Assembly: GCA_002050235.1 (NCBI GenBank)
Contig: MWST01000006.1
Coordinates: forward strand, 122,220-186,219
Length of the DNA: 64,000 nucleotides
From: Polyangiaceae bacterium UTPRO1
GTDB taxonomy: Bacteria > Desulfobacterota > Binatia > UTPRO1
Direction: 5' to 3'
Every line of letters starts with the position of its first letter. The first letter of the stretch is position 1. The notes beneath the pieces were generated by a model that worked only from the letters and a program-made list of their open reading frames with translations, had not been told where the DNA came from and did not search any database. Shown piece after piece: positions 45,980 through 55,586 of this stretch. The position numbers and the translations under genes are program-made.

Positions 45980-46998
45980 CTCTTCGCTCCGGACTTGGAC
46001 TTGACGGCATGCGTCGGTTTCGGTTTCGGTTCTGGCGTCATTTTCGGCCGTACGGCCTCGGGGTCGCGGATTTCCAGGCGGACCGTCGCCGGATCGCGCT
46101 TCACCACCTCCACCCCTGCCGGGAGCGTGGCCTCGACTTCGACCGTGTGCTCGCCGGGCTCGTAGCCGGCGCCATCTACGTACACCGCGTTCGCGTCGAG
46201 CGTCAGGTTCTGCACCGTGCGCTGCGGTCCCTGCACCGTCAGGTTGACATGCGGCGGGCGGACCTGAAAGGGCCGATCGACATTGCGGACCTCGATCGGC
46301 ACGCGTCTGAGCTCTCTATTCATGAGCGCCGGAGCGACGTCGATGTCGACGACTACGGTTTCGGGCTTGACGGTGAGCTGATCGGGCCGCACCAGGCCGA
46401 CGGTCTTCCGAGCCGAGTGTGCGAGGCCGCTCACGTCGAAGGACTCCGTCTCGAGCGCGGTCAACCGATCGACGATGCTCGCCGGACCCGAGACTTGCAC
46501 TTTCTCCGGCGTCGCCTTCATGCCTTGCACCTTGTAGCCGTCGCGAAGCTCGCCCACGGGCGCGAGCGTCACCGGGACGCTGACGCGCTTCACCCGCTCG
46601 AGATGCACCGGAATGCGGGACGGCTCGATGTCGAGGATGCGCACGCCGCGCGGAACGCGGATCATCTCCTCACGGATCTTCAGGCGCAGATCGGACCCGA
46701 TCTCGGCCCGGGACAAGTCGAGGACTATCGGCGAACGCTTGGGGTCGAGGGACGCGAGGAGCGGCCCTGGACCATTCAGGCGCACCGATACCGTGTCGAC
46801 GCGGTCCGCGTTCGTCTGCACGGCGCGCTCCGGGATGTTGCGCAGCTCGATCGGAAACGGGATCACCTGGGTCTCACGCTCGCCGGCGTTGACGAAGAAC
46901 CAGAGCACGAAGGCACAGACGGTCGCGAACACTTTGGCGCCGAGGCGCCTGCGAAAGCGGAACGCCAGGCGTCCGAGGAGACTGCGCTCGCTCGCCAT
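45976..46998 (-). CDS. YbbR-domain protein (CdaR-like regulator of diadenylate cyclase)
   Basis: 340 residues: a short cytoplasmic basic stretch, one membrane helix (about 20-38, KVFATVCAFVLWFFVNAGE) and then about four YbbR beta domains outside the membrane (for example VHLERVKRVSVPVTLAP, QVSGPASIVDRLTALET, LTVQGPQRTVQNL). The tail is Lys/Pro-rich. In Gram-positive bacteria the homologue CdaR binds and regulates CdaA. TGATG overlap with the dacA gene upstream and 4-base overlap with glmM downstream support a joint complex. Confidence 0.93.
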   Translation of the reverse strand: MASERSLLGRLAFRFRRRLGAKVFATVCAFVLWFFVNAGERETQVIPFPIELRNIPERAVQTNADRVDTVSVRLNGPGPLLASLDPKRSPIVLDLSRAEIGSDLRLKIREEMIRVPRGVRILDIEPSRIPVHLERVKRVSVPVTLAPVGELRDGYKVQGMKATPEKVQVSGPASIVDRLTALETESFDVSGLAHSARKTVGLVRPDQLTVKPETVVVDIDVAPALMNRELRRVPIEVRNVDRPFQVRPPHVNLTVQGPQRTVQNLTLDANAVYVDGAGYEPGEHTVEVEATLPAGVEVVKRDPATVRLEIRDPEAVRPKMTPEPKPKPTHAVKSKSGAKR

Positions 46999-47744
46999 CA
47001 CGTCACCACTCTCTGCAAGGCGCTGCGAAGCGCGCCGGCGTCGACGTCGCGCGTGATCCGCCCCTCGCGCACGAGCGAGATCTTGCCCTCCTCCTCCGAC
47101 ACCACGATGACGACGGCGTCGGTCTCCTCGGTGAGGCCGATCGCGGCGCGGTGGCGCGTGCCGAGCGCCTTGCTGACATTCGGATTGGTCGTCAGCGGCA
47201 GTAGGCATCCGGCGGCGACGACCCGTCCGTGGTGCAGGATCACCGCACCGTCGTGCAGAGGCGACGCAGGAAAGAAGATACTCACCAGGAGCTCCTTCGT
47301 GATCTCCGCGTCGAGGCGGGTGCCGCCCTCTATATACTCGTTCAAGCCGACGTCGCGCTGCAGTACGATGATGCCGCCGATGCGGCGCCCCGCCATGAGC
47401 ACGCTGGCGCGAGTGATCTCTTCGATCGTCTGCCCGTGCGCGATCCGCGACATGCGACCGAAGAACGGCCCTGTCCCTACCTGCGTGAGCATGCGGCGGA
47501 TGTCCTGTTGGAAGACGACGACCACCAGGATCAGAATCACGTTGCCGATCGAATCGAGGACCCAGTTGACCGTGTAGAGCTCGAAGTACTGAGCCCCCTG
47601 ATAGGCGGCGGCGAGGACGATAAGCCCGATCAGCATCGAGACAGCGCGTGTGCCTTGGATCAGCAGCAGCAGTCGGTAGATGACGAAGCCGACGATCAGG
47701 ATGTCGACGACGTCTTGCCAGCGGAAGTCGTTGAACAGATACAT
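46998..47744 (-). CDS. dacA: Diadenylate cyclase (CdaA/DacA type), c-di-AMP synthase
   Basis: 248 residues. Three N-terminal helices (DILIVGFVIYRLLLLI onward) then the DAC domain with the catalytic motifs DGA (SPLHDGAVILHHGR, about 166) and RHR (LGTRHRAAIG, about 199). Makes c-di-AMP from ATP at the membrane. The ATG at 47744, 2 bases after the folP stop, gives the standard N-terminus MYLFNDFRWQDVVD. c-di-AMP usually controls potassium and osmotic balance; the antiporter at 29022 with a TrkA-C domain is a candidate target in this window. Confidence 0.96.
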   Translation of the reverse strand: MYLFNDFRWQDVVDILIVGFVIYRLLLLIQGTRAVSMLIGLIVLAAAYQGAQYFELYTVNWVLDSIGNVILILVVVVFQQDIRRMLTQVGTGPFFGRMSRIAHGQTIEEITRASVLMAGRRIGGIIVLQRDVGLNEYIEGGTRLDAEITKELLVSIFFPASPLHDGAVILHHGRVVAAGCLLPLTTNPNVSKALGTRHRAAIGLTEETDAVVIVVSEEEGKISLVREGRITRDVDAGALRSALQRVVT

Positions 47745-47746
47745 GC

Positions 47747-48605
47747 TCAACCGCTCCGCTCCGCGGCGCGCCGCCACTCGTCGGCGACGGCGATGGCACG
47801 GCGGGTAGCGGCGACGTCGTGGACTCGAACTACGGCCGCGCCGGCCGCCGCGGCGAGCGCCGCCGCCGCCAGCGAGGCCGCCAGCCGATCGTCAGGACCG
47901 CCGTCCCCCGACATAGCGAGGAAACGCTTGCGCGAGACGCCGATCACGACCGGCAGGCCGAGCCGGCGCAAGCGCGCCAGATGCGCCAGGAGGGTGAAAT
48001 TGTGCTCGCGACGCTTGCCGAAGCCGATCCCGGGATCGATCCAGATGCGACTGCGGTCGATCCCGGCCGCGACTGCGGCGCTGACCCGCTCGACGAGAAA
48101 CGCCTCGACCTCGGAAAGCACGTCGTCGTAATGCGGCGCCTGCTGCATCGTCGCCGGCGTCCCCTGCATGTGCACCAGGACGATGGTCGCAGCGTGGGCG
48201 GCAACGAGCGGTAGCATCCGCGCGTCGAAGCGTCCGGCGCTGACATCGTTCACGACCTCGGCGCCCGCCGCTAGTGCCGCCTCGGCGACCTCCGCCTTGG
48301 TGGTATCGATCGATATGGCGACGTCGCAGGTACGGCGAAGAGCCGCCACGACAGGCACGACTCGCGCCAATTCCTCCATGGCCGTGATCGGCGCTGCCCC
48401 CGGACGCGACGATTCGCCACCGACGTCGATCAGGTCCGCACCCTCGTCCCCGAGACGTCGGCCGTGCACGATCGCCGTACCTACGTCCCCGCAGCGCCCC
48501 CCGTCGTAGAACGAGTCCGAGGTAACGTTGAGGATCCCCATGACCGCCGTTCGCCCCGCCGGGAGCAACGTGCGGCCATCACCACCGGCACCCGGCGGGG
48601 CCGAT

Positions 48606-48628
<23 letters not shown>
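47747..48628 (-). CDS. folP: Dihydropteroate synthase
   Basis: 293 residues from GTG 48628, overlapping the ftsH end by 23 bases. Signatures [15 protein letters not shown] and [14 protein letters not shown], then [14 protein letters not shown] and IGVSRKRF. Joins p-aminobenzoate to the pterin in folate synthesis. Target family of sulfonamides. The first 25 residues are Pro/Gly-rich and may be partly over-called. In the conserved ftsH-folP-dacA order. Confidence 0.96.
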
Positions 48629-50438
<1,810 letters not shown>

Positions 50439-50478
50439 CGTTCTGTCACCTTTACGCCTCGGCACGATGGACTCGGCG

Positions 50479-50507
50479 ACGGTACCATAGGGGGTACGCC
50501 CCGGCAA
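50479..50507 (-). promoter_or_regulatory. Promoter for ftsH
   Basis: On the minus strand TTGCCG (50507-50502), 17-base spacer, TACCGT (50484-50479), lying in the 69-base gap right after the tilS stop. The leader would be about 35 bases and contains the AAAGGTGA ribosome site. Confidence 0.5.
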
Positions 50508-51866
50508 TCACGCGACGACTTTCGGATGCCGATGCGCGCGAAGGACCCAGCGGCGCGTCGTGGCATCCTCGACGAGAGCCGTCTCGCTACGCCCGCAGTC
50601 GGGCACCCACAACACCTCTTGGTCGCAGACGACCACCGGATGATCGGCGCGCTCGCGGCGTGGGACGCGGCGGGAAGCGAATAGACGCTTCAGCGACGTG
50701 CGGCCGCCGAGCCCGTGGAGTCGGATGACGTCCCCGGGGCGGCGATTGCGGACCGCCAAGGCTCCCGGGAGGGCACCGGCGTCGACGAGGCAGAGTCGCG
50801 GTCCCGGCATGAGGTTTTCTCCACTCGCGGCCTCGCCGAGCGTAATCCGCCAACCTCCTGGCGTTTCGATCGTCGTGCCGAGACCGAGCGCGTGCTGCCA
50901 GACTCCTCCGGCCTCGCCGTCGAGCCCGGCGGGCAGGAATTGCAAATGATTGCGCTCGCGGACGATCTTTCCCCCGGGAGCAGCTACAGAGCCGTCGTCT
51001 GATGACCGATCGGCGAGGCGGCGCACCGCCTCGACGTGACGGCGCCCGAGGCGCGCACCGCTGCCGCAGCGGCGCCACCAGATACGGATCGCACGGCGGG
51101 CGAGCGCGGCTTCGATGGCCCGCAGCACCGGAACCGCCAGCGTGCGCTCGCGCGCCGCCGCGCCGGCGAGGCGATCGAGCAGCGCATCCTCCTCGCGCAT
51201 GAGGTCGGCAAGCTCGGCGAGCGTCCGCGCCAGGCGCGGGTTCAGCTCGCGCGCCAGCGCCGGCAGGAAGCCGTGCCGGACCCGGGTGCGCTCCAGGTCG
51301 AGATCGAAGTTGCTGTAGTCGCGACGCCACTCCTGTCCCTGCGCGATGAGGAAAGCGCGTACCTGCATGCGGTCGCAATCGAGGAGCGGCCGGACGATCC
51401 GTCCCCGCCGCGGCCTGATTCCCGCGAGGCCGCGGCGGCCCGCACCACGGACCACGCGCAGGAATACCGTCTCGGCCTGATCGTCGCGCGTGTGGCCGGT
51501 AGCGATTTTGGTCGCGCCGAGCTCGCCCGCAGCGCGCTCGAGGAAGGCGTAGCGGATACGCCGGGCCTCGGCCTCGAAGTTGCCGGCGGGGATCACGGCT
51601 TCTTCGCTGAAGCACGGAACCGAGTGGCGGCGAGCTACCTCCTCGACGAGGGCACGGTCACGGGCACTCTCGATCCCACGGGCGCGGTGGTCGAGGTGAG
51701 CAGCAGCCACTCGGATGCCGAGGGCGTCACGGAGCGCCAGCAATCCAAGCAACAGCGCCAGCGAATCGGCGCCACCCGAGACCGCCGCCACCACGACATC
51801 GCCGGCGACCAGGAGCTCGTGCCGGCGGATGTACGCGCGCATCGTCTCGATCAACCTCTGCGCCAT
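50508..51866 (-). CDS. tilS: tRNA(Ile)-lysidine synthase
   Basis: 452 residues. P-loop AVSGGADSLALLLGLL (about 28-43), HLDHRARG, TGHTRDDQAETVFLRVVRGAG, YSNFDLDLERTRVR, and the C-terminal substrate-binding part with PGDVIRLHGLGGRTSLKRLF (split as RPGDVIRL and SLKRLF). Converts the wobble C of the CAU anticodon of tRNA-Ile2 into lysidine, so that tRNA reads AUA. It heads the 18-gene minus-strand run. No clear promoter seen in the 105 bases upstream. Confidence 0.96.
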   Translation of the reverse strand: MAQRLIETMRAYIRRHELLVAGDVVVAAVSGGADSLALLLGLLALRDALGIRVAAAHLDHRARGIESARDRALVEEVARRHSVPCFSEEAVIPAGNFEAEARRIRYAFLERAAGELGATKIATGHTRDDQAETVFLRVVRGAGRRGLAGIRPRRGRIVRPLLDCDRMQVRAFLIAQGQEWRRDYSNFDLDLERTRVRHGFLPALARELNPRLARTLAELADLMREEDALLDRLAGAAARERTLAVPVLRAIEAALARRAIRIWWRRCGSGARLGRRHVEAVRRLADRSSDDGSVAAPGGKIVRERNHLQFLPAGLDGEAGGVWQHALGLGTTIETPGGWRITLGEAASGENLMPGPRLCLVDAGALPGALAVRNRRPGDVIRLHGLGGRTSLKRLFASRRVPRRERADHPVVVCDQEVLWVPDCGRSETALVEDATTRRWVLRAHRHPKVVA

Positions 51867-51971
51867 AGCGCGTTGAAATCACGGCGAACACGGGGGCTCA
51901 AGCGTCACGCGCAACGGCGATCGGCGGCGGCCGGCGCCGGCACGGAATGGGCGCGCATACGGGAAGCTCGC

Positions 51972-52697
51972 ATGGCTCGGTCCAAATTGCGCCCCCCTGC
52001 GGTGCGTGCGAACATCACTCGCATGCGGAGTGCACTCGTCGCCGCAATGCTCGTCGCCAGCATGACGCCGCCCGGCTGGGCGCACGCCGACGCACCGACG
52101 CCGGCGCCTGCAGCGGCGCTCGACGAGCTACCGAGCGCGAAGCCGCGAGACGTAGCGCGGCTGCTTCGCAAGGTGCGGCAGCGCCATGGCGAGGACGCCG
52201 TCATCGTACAGACCCATCTCCTCCTGAACGCCATGCAGAAAGGGGCGGTCCTGGCAACCGGCGTACGGGTCGAACGCGTCGAGGAGGCGCACGGCAAGCG
52301 CTGGCTGCGCATCGTGCTCGAGACCGGCTTCGTGTTCGACGACTCCACGCGCGACCGCACCCGCCGCGCCCAGATCCTCTGGTCCACGATCATGGAGCCG
52401 ACGCTCGCGCGGTTAAACGGCGGCCTTCGCATAGAGAACGCGGACGGCGTGCTGGTCGAGATGCAATCCTTCCACCGCCCGTATCGCTCGGCCGCAGAGC
52501 TCCGTGCCCATATCCACGAGCCGGGAGCATCCGAGGCGGCGCGTTTCTACGTAGCCAGCCGCGACGTCGACGACGTCGTGCGCGATGGGCGAGCGTGGCA
52601 TACGCTCCTTGCCGCAGCGCACATGACCATAGACGGAGAGGAGATCGCAGTACCGCCGCCGTCCGACGACGAGGCCCTGACTCCCGGCCCCGAGTGA
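51972..52697 (+). CDS. Hypothetical secreted protein
   Basis: 241 residues from ATG 51972 (GGGAAG six bases upstream); an ATG at 52023 would give a cleaner signal peptide (MRSALVAAMLVASMTPPGWA). The mature protein is mixed helix/strand and charged (RDVARLLRKVRQRHGEDAV, VEMQSFHRPYRSAAELRAHI quoted in part). I recognise no family. Divergent from tilS. The acidic tail ends DDEALTPGPE. Periplasmic location is inferred from the signal peptide. Confidence 0.75.
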   Translation: MARSKLRPPAVRANITRMRSALVAAMLVASMTPPGWAHADAPTPAPAAALDELPSAKPRDVARLLRKVRQRHGEDAVIVQTHLLLNAMQKGAVLATGVRVERVEEAHGKRWLRIVLETGFVFDDSTRDRTRRAQILWSTIMEPTLARLNGGLRIENADGVLVEMQSFHRPYRSAAELRAHIHEPGASEAARFYVASRDVDDVVRDGRAWHTLLAAAHMTIDGEEIAVPPPSDDEALTPGPE

Positions 52698-52739
52698 GCG
52701 GCGGCGCCGGGAAGCGAGCGGCGGACCCGGTGCGGGAGA

Positions 52740-52762
52740 ATCGGCGCAGCACCGACGCCGAT
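52740..52762. terminator. Hairpin between convergent genes
   Basis: ATCGGCG (52740-52746) pairs with CGCCGAT (52756-52762) across a 9-base loop, in the 142-base gap between the + gene ending at 52697 and the - gene ending at 52840. No T-run on either side. Confidence 0.4.
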
Positions 52763-52839
52763 CGGAGCTGCACGCGACATTAACCGCGCCAAATCTTCCG
52801 GACATCCCCGAATCCATGGAGCCGGCGAACTCGCGTCAG

Positions 52840-53268
52840 TCAGTCTCGAGCGCGGGGTGGCGGCGCTTCAGGGGTATCGGGCGGCGAATTCGCCGGCGGC
52901 AGCGACAACGAAACTCCCTCGGCCTCCAGCATGCGGAAGCCCGGTGCCATTATCCCCAGAAGGTTGACGAGGTCGAAGCAGCCGGCGACGATATCGAAGA
53001 TACCGACGCCTGAGATTGTGGTCCCGACCGTCGCCGTTGCCGACCGTCCGTCCGCTGTCCTCGCCATGAACGCGTGCGAGCGATCGCGGCGCAGTTCAAC
53101 GGTGCCAGCGCCGACGCCGATCGACTTGCCGTCCACCAGGATCTCCGCGACCGGGTCGGAGGCCGCGACGCTCACCGCCTGCGTGGAGCCGACGAGGAAA
53201 GAGCAACCATGAAGGGGGAGAGTCAGTACGATGAGACTCGCCACCACACGGACCACCCTCACATGCAT
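52840..53268 (-). CDS. Small lipoprotein with PEGA-like domain
   Basis: 142 residues. Lipoprotein signal with LPLHGC (Cys about 22). The mature start QAVSVAASDPVAEILVDGKS followed by GTVELRRDRSHAFMA matches the PEGA-like pattern 'repeat strand, DG, strand, R-x-x-H' found in surface lipoproteins; GIFDIVAGCFDLVNLLGIMA is a hydrophobic, possibly membrane-associated hairpin. The ATG has a GAGGTGA ribosome site. The GC content is like the core genome, unlike the genes just upstream. Last gene of the minus-strand group from 54721. Confidence 0.8.
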   Translation of the reverse strand: MHVRVVRVVASLIVLTLPLHGCSFLVGSTQAVSVAASDPVAEILVDGKSIGVGAGTVELRRDRSHAFMARTADGRSATATVGTTISGVGIFDIVAGCFDLVNLLGIMAPGFRMLEAEGVSLSLPPANSPPDTPEAPPPRARD

Positions 53269-53285
53269 GGGTTCACCTCGCAGTC

Positions 53286-53510
53286 TTAGCGCCGACGGGA
53301 AACAACGGAAGACTCAGACGCGGCCAGATCAAACTGCGACGACGCGTCGGCTGGCAATATATGGTAACCACCAAGAAACAATCGGAGGCGGCATAATCCG
53401 GAGATGATGCTGCCTTTTTCCACCACTTGACCGACACGACCGGCAGTATCGCCGTACACCGCAACAGCAATAATCAAACCGACAGCCAGATCGATCAAGC
53501 CTCGTAGTAT
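53286..53510 (-). CDS. Small membrane-type ORF with perfect ribosome site but ATA at the start position
   Basis: A perfect AGGAGGT (53521-53515) is followed five to six bases later by ATA (53510-53508), then CTA CGA GGC TTG and a frame reading LRGLIDLAVGLIIAVAVYGD and about 55 more residues to TAA at 53286. With ATG instead of ATA this would be a normal 74-residue gene with one N-terminal membrane helix. Initiation at the TTG 53498 is the alternative, with poor spacing. It lies 18 bases after the YCF48-like stop and 17 bases before the next lipoprotein, so it sits in an operon-like series. It may be a gene silenced by a start-codon change. Confidence 0.45.
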   Translation of the reverse strand: MLRGLIDLAVGLIIAVAVYGDTAGRVGQVVEKGSIISGLCRLRLFLGGYHILPADASSQFDLAASESSVVSRRR

Positions 53511-53539
53511 GATTACCTCCTAATCTATAACGACCGTTG

Positions 53540-54721
53540 CTATTGTACGACACTTACGTCAAACAAGCCCCCTAGTGCGAATGGCACGAACGCGCGAACC
53601 CAAGTCAAGCCGCCATCGTGAGTAGCAAAGGCTGCCGGTTTTCTCGCTGTGATATCTGTTTCATCCATTCCGACGGTTGCACCGAACATCGGTGTGGCGA
53701 ATGAGATTGCCAACAAGGAGCCGCCTTCGTCCGTTCCTCCGGGCAATGCCTGCTGAACCCAGGTTGCTCCGCGATCAACGGTCCGCAAGACGGGCACCCC
53801 TCCTCCCGTTAACCATCCGGTGTTCTGGTCAACAAAGACGACGCCGAGTTGTTCCCCAACAGCATCGACGGGCAAGCTACTGGTCTGATCCGTCCAGGTC
53901 GTGCCGCCATCAGCGGAGTGTGCAATACGAGCCGGCCCACCACCGACGATCCACATCTCAGATGGCCCACTACACGCGACGTCCCGGGGCTGAATCGGCA
54001 AGATCGTACCGAGTTTTTGCGTGATGTCGGACCATGTCATACCATCGTCAGTGCTCAACAACGCCAGTGAACCTGATACCCCACCCCCAACCGCGAGGCC
54101 GATGCCACTGCTTGTCACGCACGCGCTCGTCAGCGAAGCTTTCTTAAGGGCCGGATTTTGACCAGGAGCGATTTGAGCACTGTCCCAGTGCTCTCCACCA
54201 TCCATGGTGAAAAGAATCACGGGAGGACCAGAGAAGGGGTCGGACACAAGGCGGGTGCCGACGGCTAGCCCGCGCTGGTCTGTCGAAAACCTGACCTTTT
54301 CGAGCAGTGGTCCGCTCACACCGGAGATATTACCGACCTGGCTAACCCAGGAGTCTCCGCCGTTCTCCGTGTGTAGAATCTCATTGGTCCCGACGACCCA
54401 TCCGACATTCCGATTCACGAAGTGCACACTGCTAAAGTGCATACCGCTATCAGCGTTCGACGTGTGAATCACAGACCAGGTAGCGCCACTGTCTTCCGAG
54501 CGCATGATTACAGGACGGCCTCCTCCAAAGCCCACCGCCCATGCACGTGCCGCCTGAGAGATTGCCGTCGGCTGTGGTGCCGTGGCTGTCGTCATAGGGG
54601 TCGCACCGGGTGTGGGTGATTGATCGTTTGCGTTATTTCCCCCACCACTACCGCATCCAATCTCGACGAGGAAAAGAAACAGGAGTACGAATCCCCGCAC
54701 CCCCCATTGCAACCCTCTCAT
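53540..54721 (-). CDS. YCF48/BNR-repeat lipoprotein
   Basis: 393 residues from ATG 54721. Signal peptide ending LVEIGC (Cys about 23) makes it a lipoprotein; a Ser/Thr/Pro linker (about 30-55) follows. The rest is a beta-propeller of BNR/YCF48 repeats with recurring SEDSGATWS, TENGGDSWV, STDDGMTWSD, SADGGTTWTD, VDRGATWV and THDGGLTWV. YCF48 family members assist photosystem II in cyanobacteria; in other bacteria these propellers are surface proteins of unknown role. A GTG at 54796 has a good ribosome site, but the ATG at 54721 overlaps the stop of the broken gene upstream (ATGA), which favours it. Lower GC than its surroundings. Confidence 0.85.
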   Translation of the reverse strand: MRGLQWGVRGFVLLFLFLVEIGCGSGGGNNANDQSPTPGATPMTTATAPQPTAISQAARAWAVGFGGGRPVIMRSEDSGATWSVIHTSNADSGMHFSSVHFVNRNVGWVVGTNEILHTENGGDSWVSQVGNISGVSGPLLEKVRFSTDQRGLAVGTRLVSDPFSGPPVILFTMDGGEHWDSAQIAPGQNPALKKASLTSACVTSSGIGLAVGGGVSGSLALLSTDDGMTWSDITQKLGTILPIQPRDVACSGPSEMWIVGGGPARIAHSADGGTTWTDQTSSLPVDAVGEQLGVVFVDQNTGWLTGGGVPVLRTVDRGATWVQQALPGGTDEGGSLLAISFATPMFGATVGMDETDITARKPAAFATHDGGLTWVRAFVPFALGGLFDVSVVQ

Positions 54722-55053
54722 CGTGAAATAGCGGAACTGCGCGCAAGCCCACGCACATGCGCACGCTCGTCGAACTCCGTTACTAAGCGTTTCCACGTCT
54801 TACCCCCATCGGTCCTTTCTAAGAACGCAAGTCCCGGAATATCCCTTGAGCGCGTTCAAGTTGGGGAGATGGTTGGAGTCCATCAGTCCTTTCTACGAAC
54901 GCAAGTCCCGGAATACCGAGGACCTGCGTAACCCCGGAGCCCCTTACTTTGCTTGTGCTCACGACAGCGATCATCACCATTCCGTCCCAGCCATCGGGCA
55001 TGGTGCTCTCGTTCCAGCGCACTCCATCACTTGTTCTCCGTAGGACCGCTTTC
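54718..55053 (-). pseudogene. Decayed YCF48/BNR gene fragment, broken by a 74-base insertion
   Basis: Minus-strand reading gives RTSDGVRWNESTMPDGWDG (a BNR-like unit), continuing to GIPGLAFVERTDG. After a 74-base shift the same words recur as IPGLAFLERTDGGKTWKR in another frame, which then runs through LVTEFDERAHVRGLARSS to a TGA overlapping the ATG of the intact gene (54720-54718). Removing 74 bases would join both parts in one frame, so a former coding gene ended by translational coupling to the intact paralogue. The 5' part is missing or scrambled: upstream of about 55060 no family-like sequence continues. The rest of the 626-base interval 54722-55347 holds the tRNA downstream hairpin and nothing else I can name. 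Confidence 0.6.
54806..54915. repeat. 36-base direct repeat, 74 bases apart
   Basis: 54806-54841 and 54880-54915 are identical except for 2 mismatches (core GTCCTTTCTA then GAACGCAAGTCCCGGAATA). On the minus strand both copies encode IPGLAF-V/L-ERTDG. The 74-base offset is not a multiple of three and breaks the reading frame of the YCF48-like pseudogene. Confidence 0.9.
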
Positions 55054-55282
55054 CGCTCCGCCAAACGCCCGCGCTGCGCTGGCGGTGGAGAAGGTCGCAC
55101 CCAGAAGCACGGGCGACCCGAGACCACCCCCTGTCCTCGGAGTTGACCCTCCGCCGGTCGTCCTCCCGAAGGGTCTCGTATGTGTCGTGCTCTGAAATCT
55201 CGGGGCAACGCCGCACTCGCTAAGAGTTCGTCGCCGAGCCGGTTGCACGCACGCATAGCCTGCCACCAGTACTGCCACCAGC

Positions 55283-55317
55283 CCGACCGCCGCGCAGACG
55301 GCGGCACGGGCGGTCGG
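55283..55317 (-). terminator. Hairpin downstream of tRNA-Met
   Basis: CCGACCGCC (55283-55291) pairs perfectly with GGCGGTCGG (55309-55317), 9 pairs, 17-base loop with an inner GCCG/CGGC. It lies 30 bases past the tRNA 3' end. No T-run follows, so termination or processing is inferred from position only. Just beyond it is a small tandem CTGCCACCAG repeat (55260-55269, 55272-55281). Confidence 0.45.
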
Positions 55318-55347
55318 CGAAGTCGCCTATGTTCCGGGGCAAATGAG

Positions 55348-55421
55348 TGGCGGCGCGTGGAATCGAACCACGGACCTAGGGATTATGAGACCCTCGCTCT
55401 AACCAACTGAGCTACGCCGCC
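55348..55421 (-). tRNA. tRNA-Met (CAU), elongator type
   Basis: On the minus strand: acceptor stem GGCGGCG / CGCCGCC with discriminator A, D-arm GCTC-AGTTGGTTA-GAGC, anticodon loop CTCATAA (CAU), T-arm CGTGG-TTCGATT-CCACG. CCA is not encoded (CTC follows). The anticodon stem AGGGT/TCCCT has a U-U pair next to the loop, often seen in elongator tRNA-Met. The G1-C72 pair excludes the initiator. tRNA-Ile2 (CAU, modified by TilS) is the alternative; the 9-base D-loop favours Met. Confidence 0.93.
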
Positions 55422-55470
55422 GTCCCCGGATGCTCACCGCGCGACGCGGCGGCCGACCCGAAGCGCCGGG

Positions 55471-55500
55471 ATATTAGCGGCTCCCCCGACCCTTCGGCAA
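55471..55500 (-). promoter_or_regulatory. Promoter of tRNA-Met
   Basis: On the minus strand TTGCCG (55500-55495), 18-base spacer, TAATAT (55476-55471), about 50 bases upstream of the mature tRNA 5' end. The -10 element is the best match to TATAAT in the window. Confidence 0.6.
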
Positions 55501-55586
55501 GTCGCCGATGGAGCGGCGGCGGATACGCGGCCGTCGGACGCGCGCATCGCACGGTGAGCGTAACGCGCGCGGATGGGCGACGCGCT

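Larger units (their letters stand above)
53270..55340. other. Lower-GC accessory patch at the 3' end of a tRNA gene
   Basis: Base composition drops visibly here: the line 53341-53400 has 32 G/C of 60, against roughly 65-70% in flanking genes. The patch contains a YCF48-like lipoprotein, a broken relative, a small ORF, and repeats, and starts just beyond the 3' end of tRNA-Met (55348). That is the usual side for integration of foreign DNA, although I see no integrase and no convincing att repeat. Confidence 0.5.

Noticed and set aside
51036..51971. Upstream extension of the 51972 gene through tilS
   Set aside because: It lies antisense to the well-supported tilS coding sequence and has no signal peptide; the conserved-style N-terminus begins at 51972 or 52023.
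54722..54796. GTG 54796 as start of the YCF48-like lipoprotein, with a GGGGGT ribosome site
   Set aside because: The extra 25 residues are the out-of-frame reading of the decayed gene's end, and the ATG at 54721 gives a proper lipoprotein signal and an ATGA overlap.
52857..55356. GTGGCGGCGC occurs at 52857-52866 and at the tRNA-Met 3' end (55347-55356), like an attL/attR pair around the low-GC patch
   Set aside because: Only 10 bases, all G/C plus one T; such matches are expected by chance in this genome, and the tRNA match does not extend into the T-arm.
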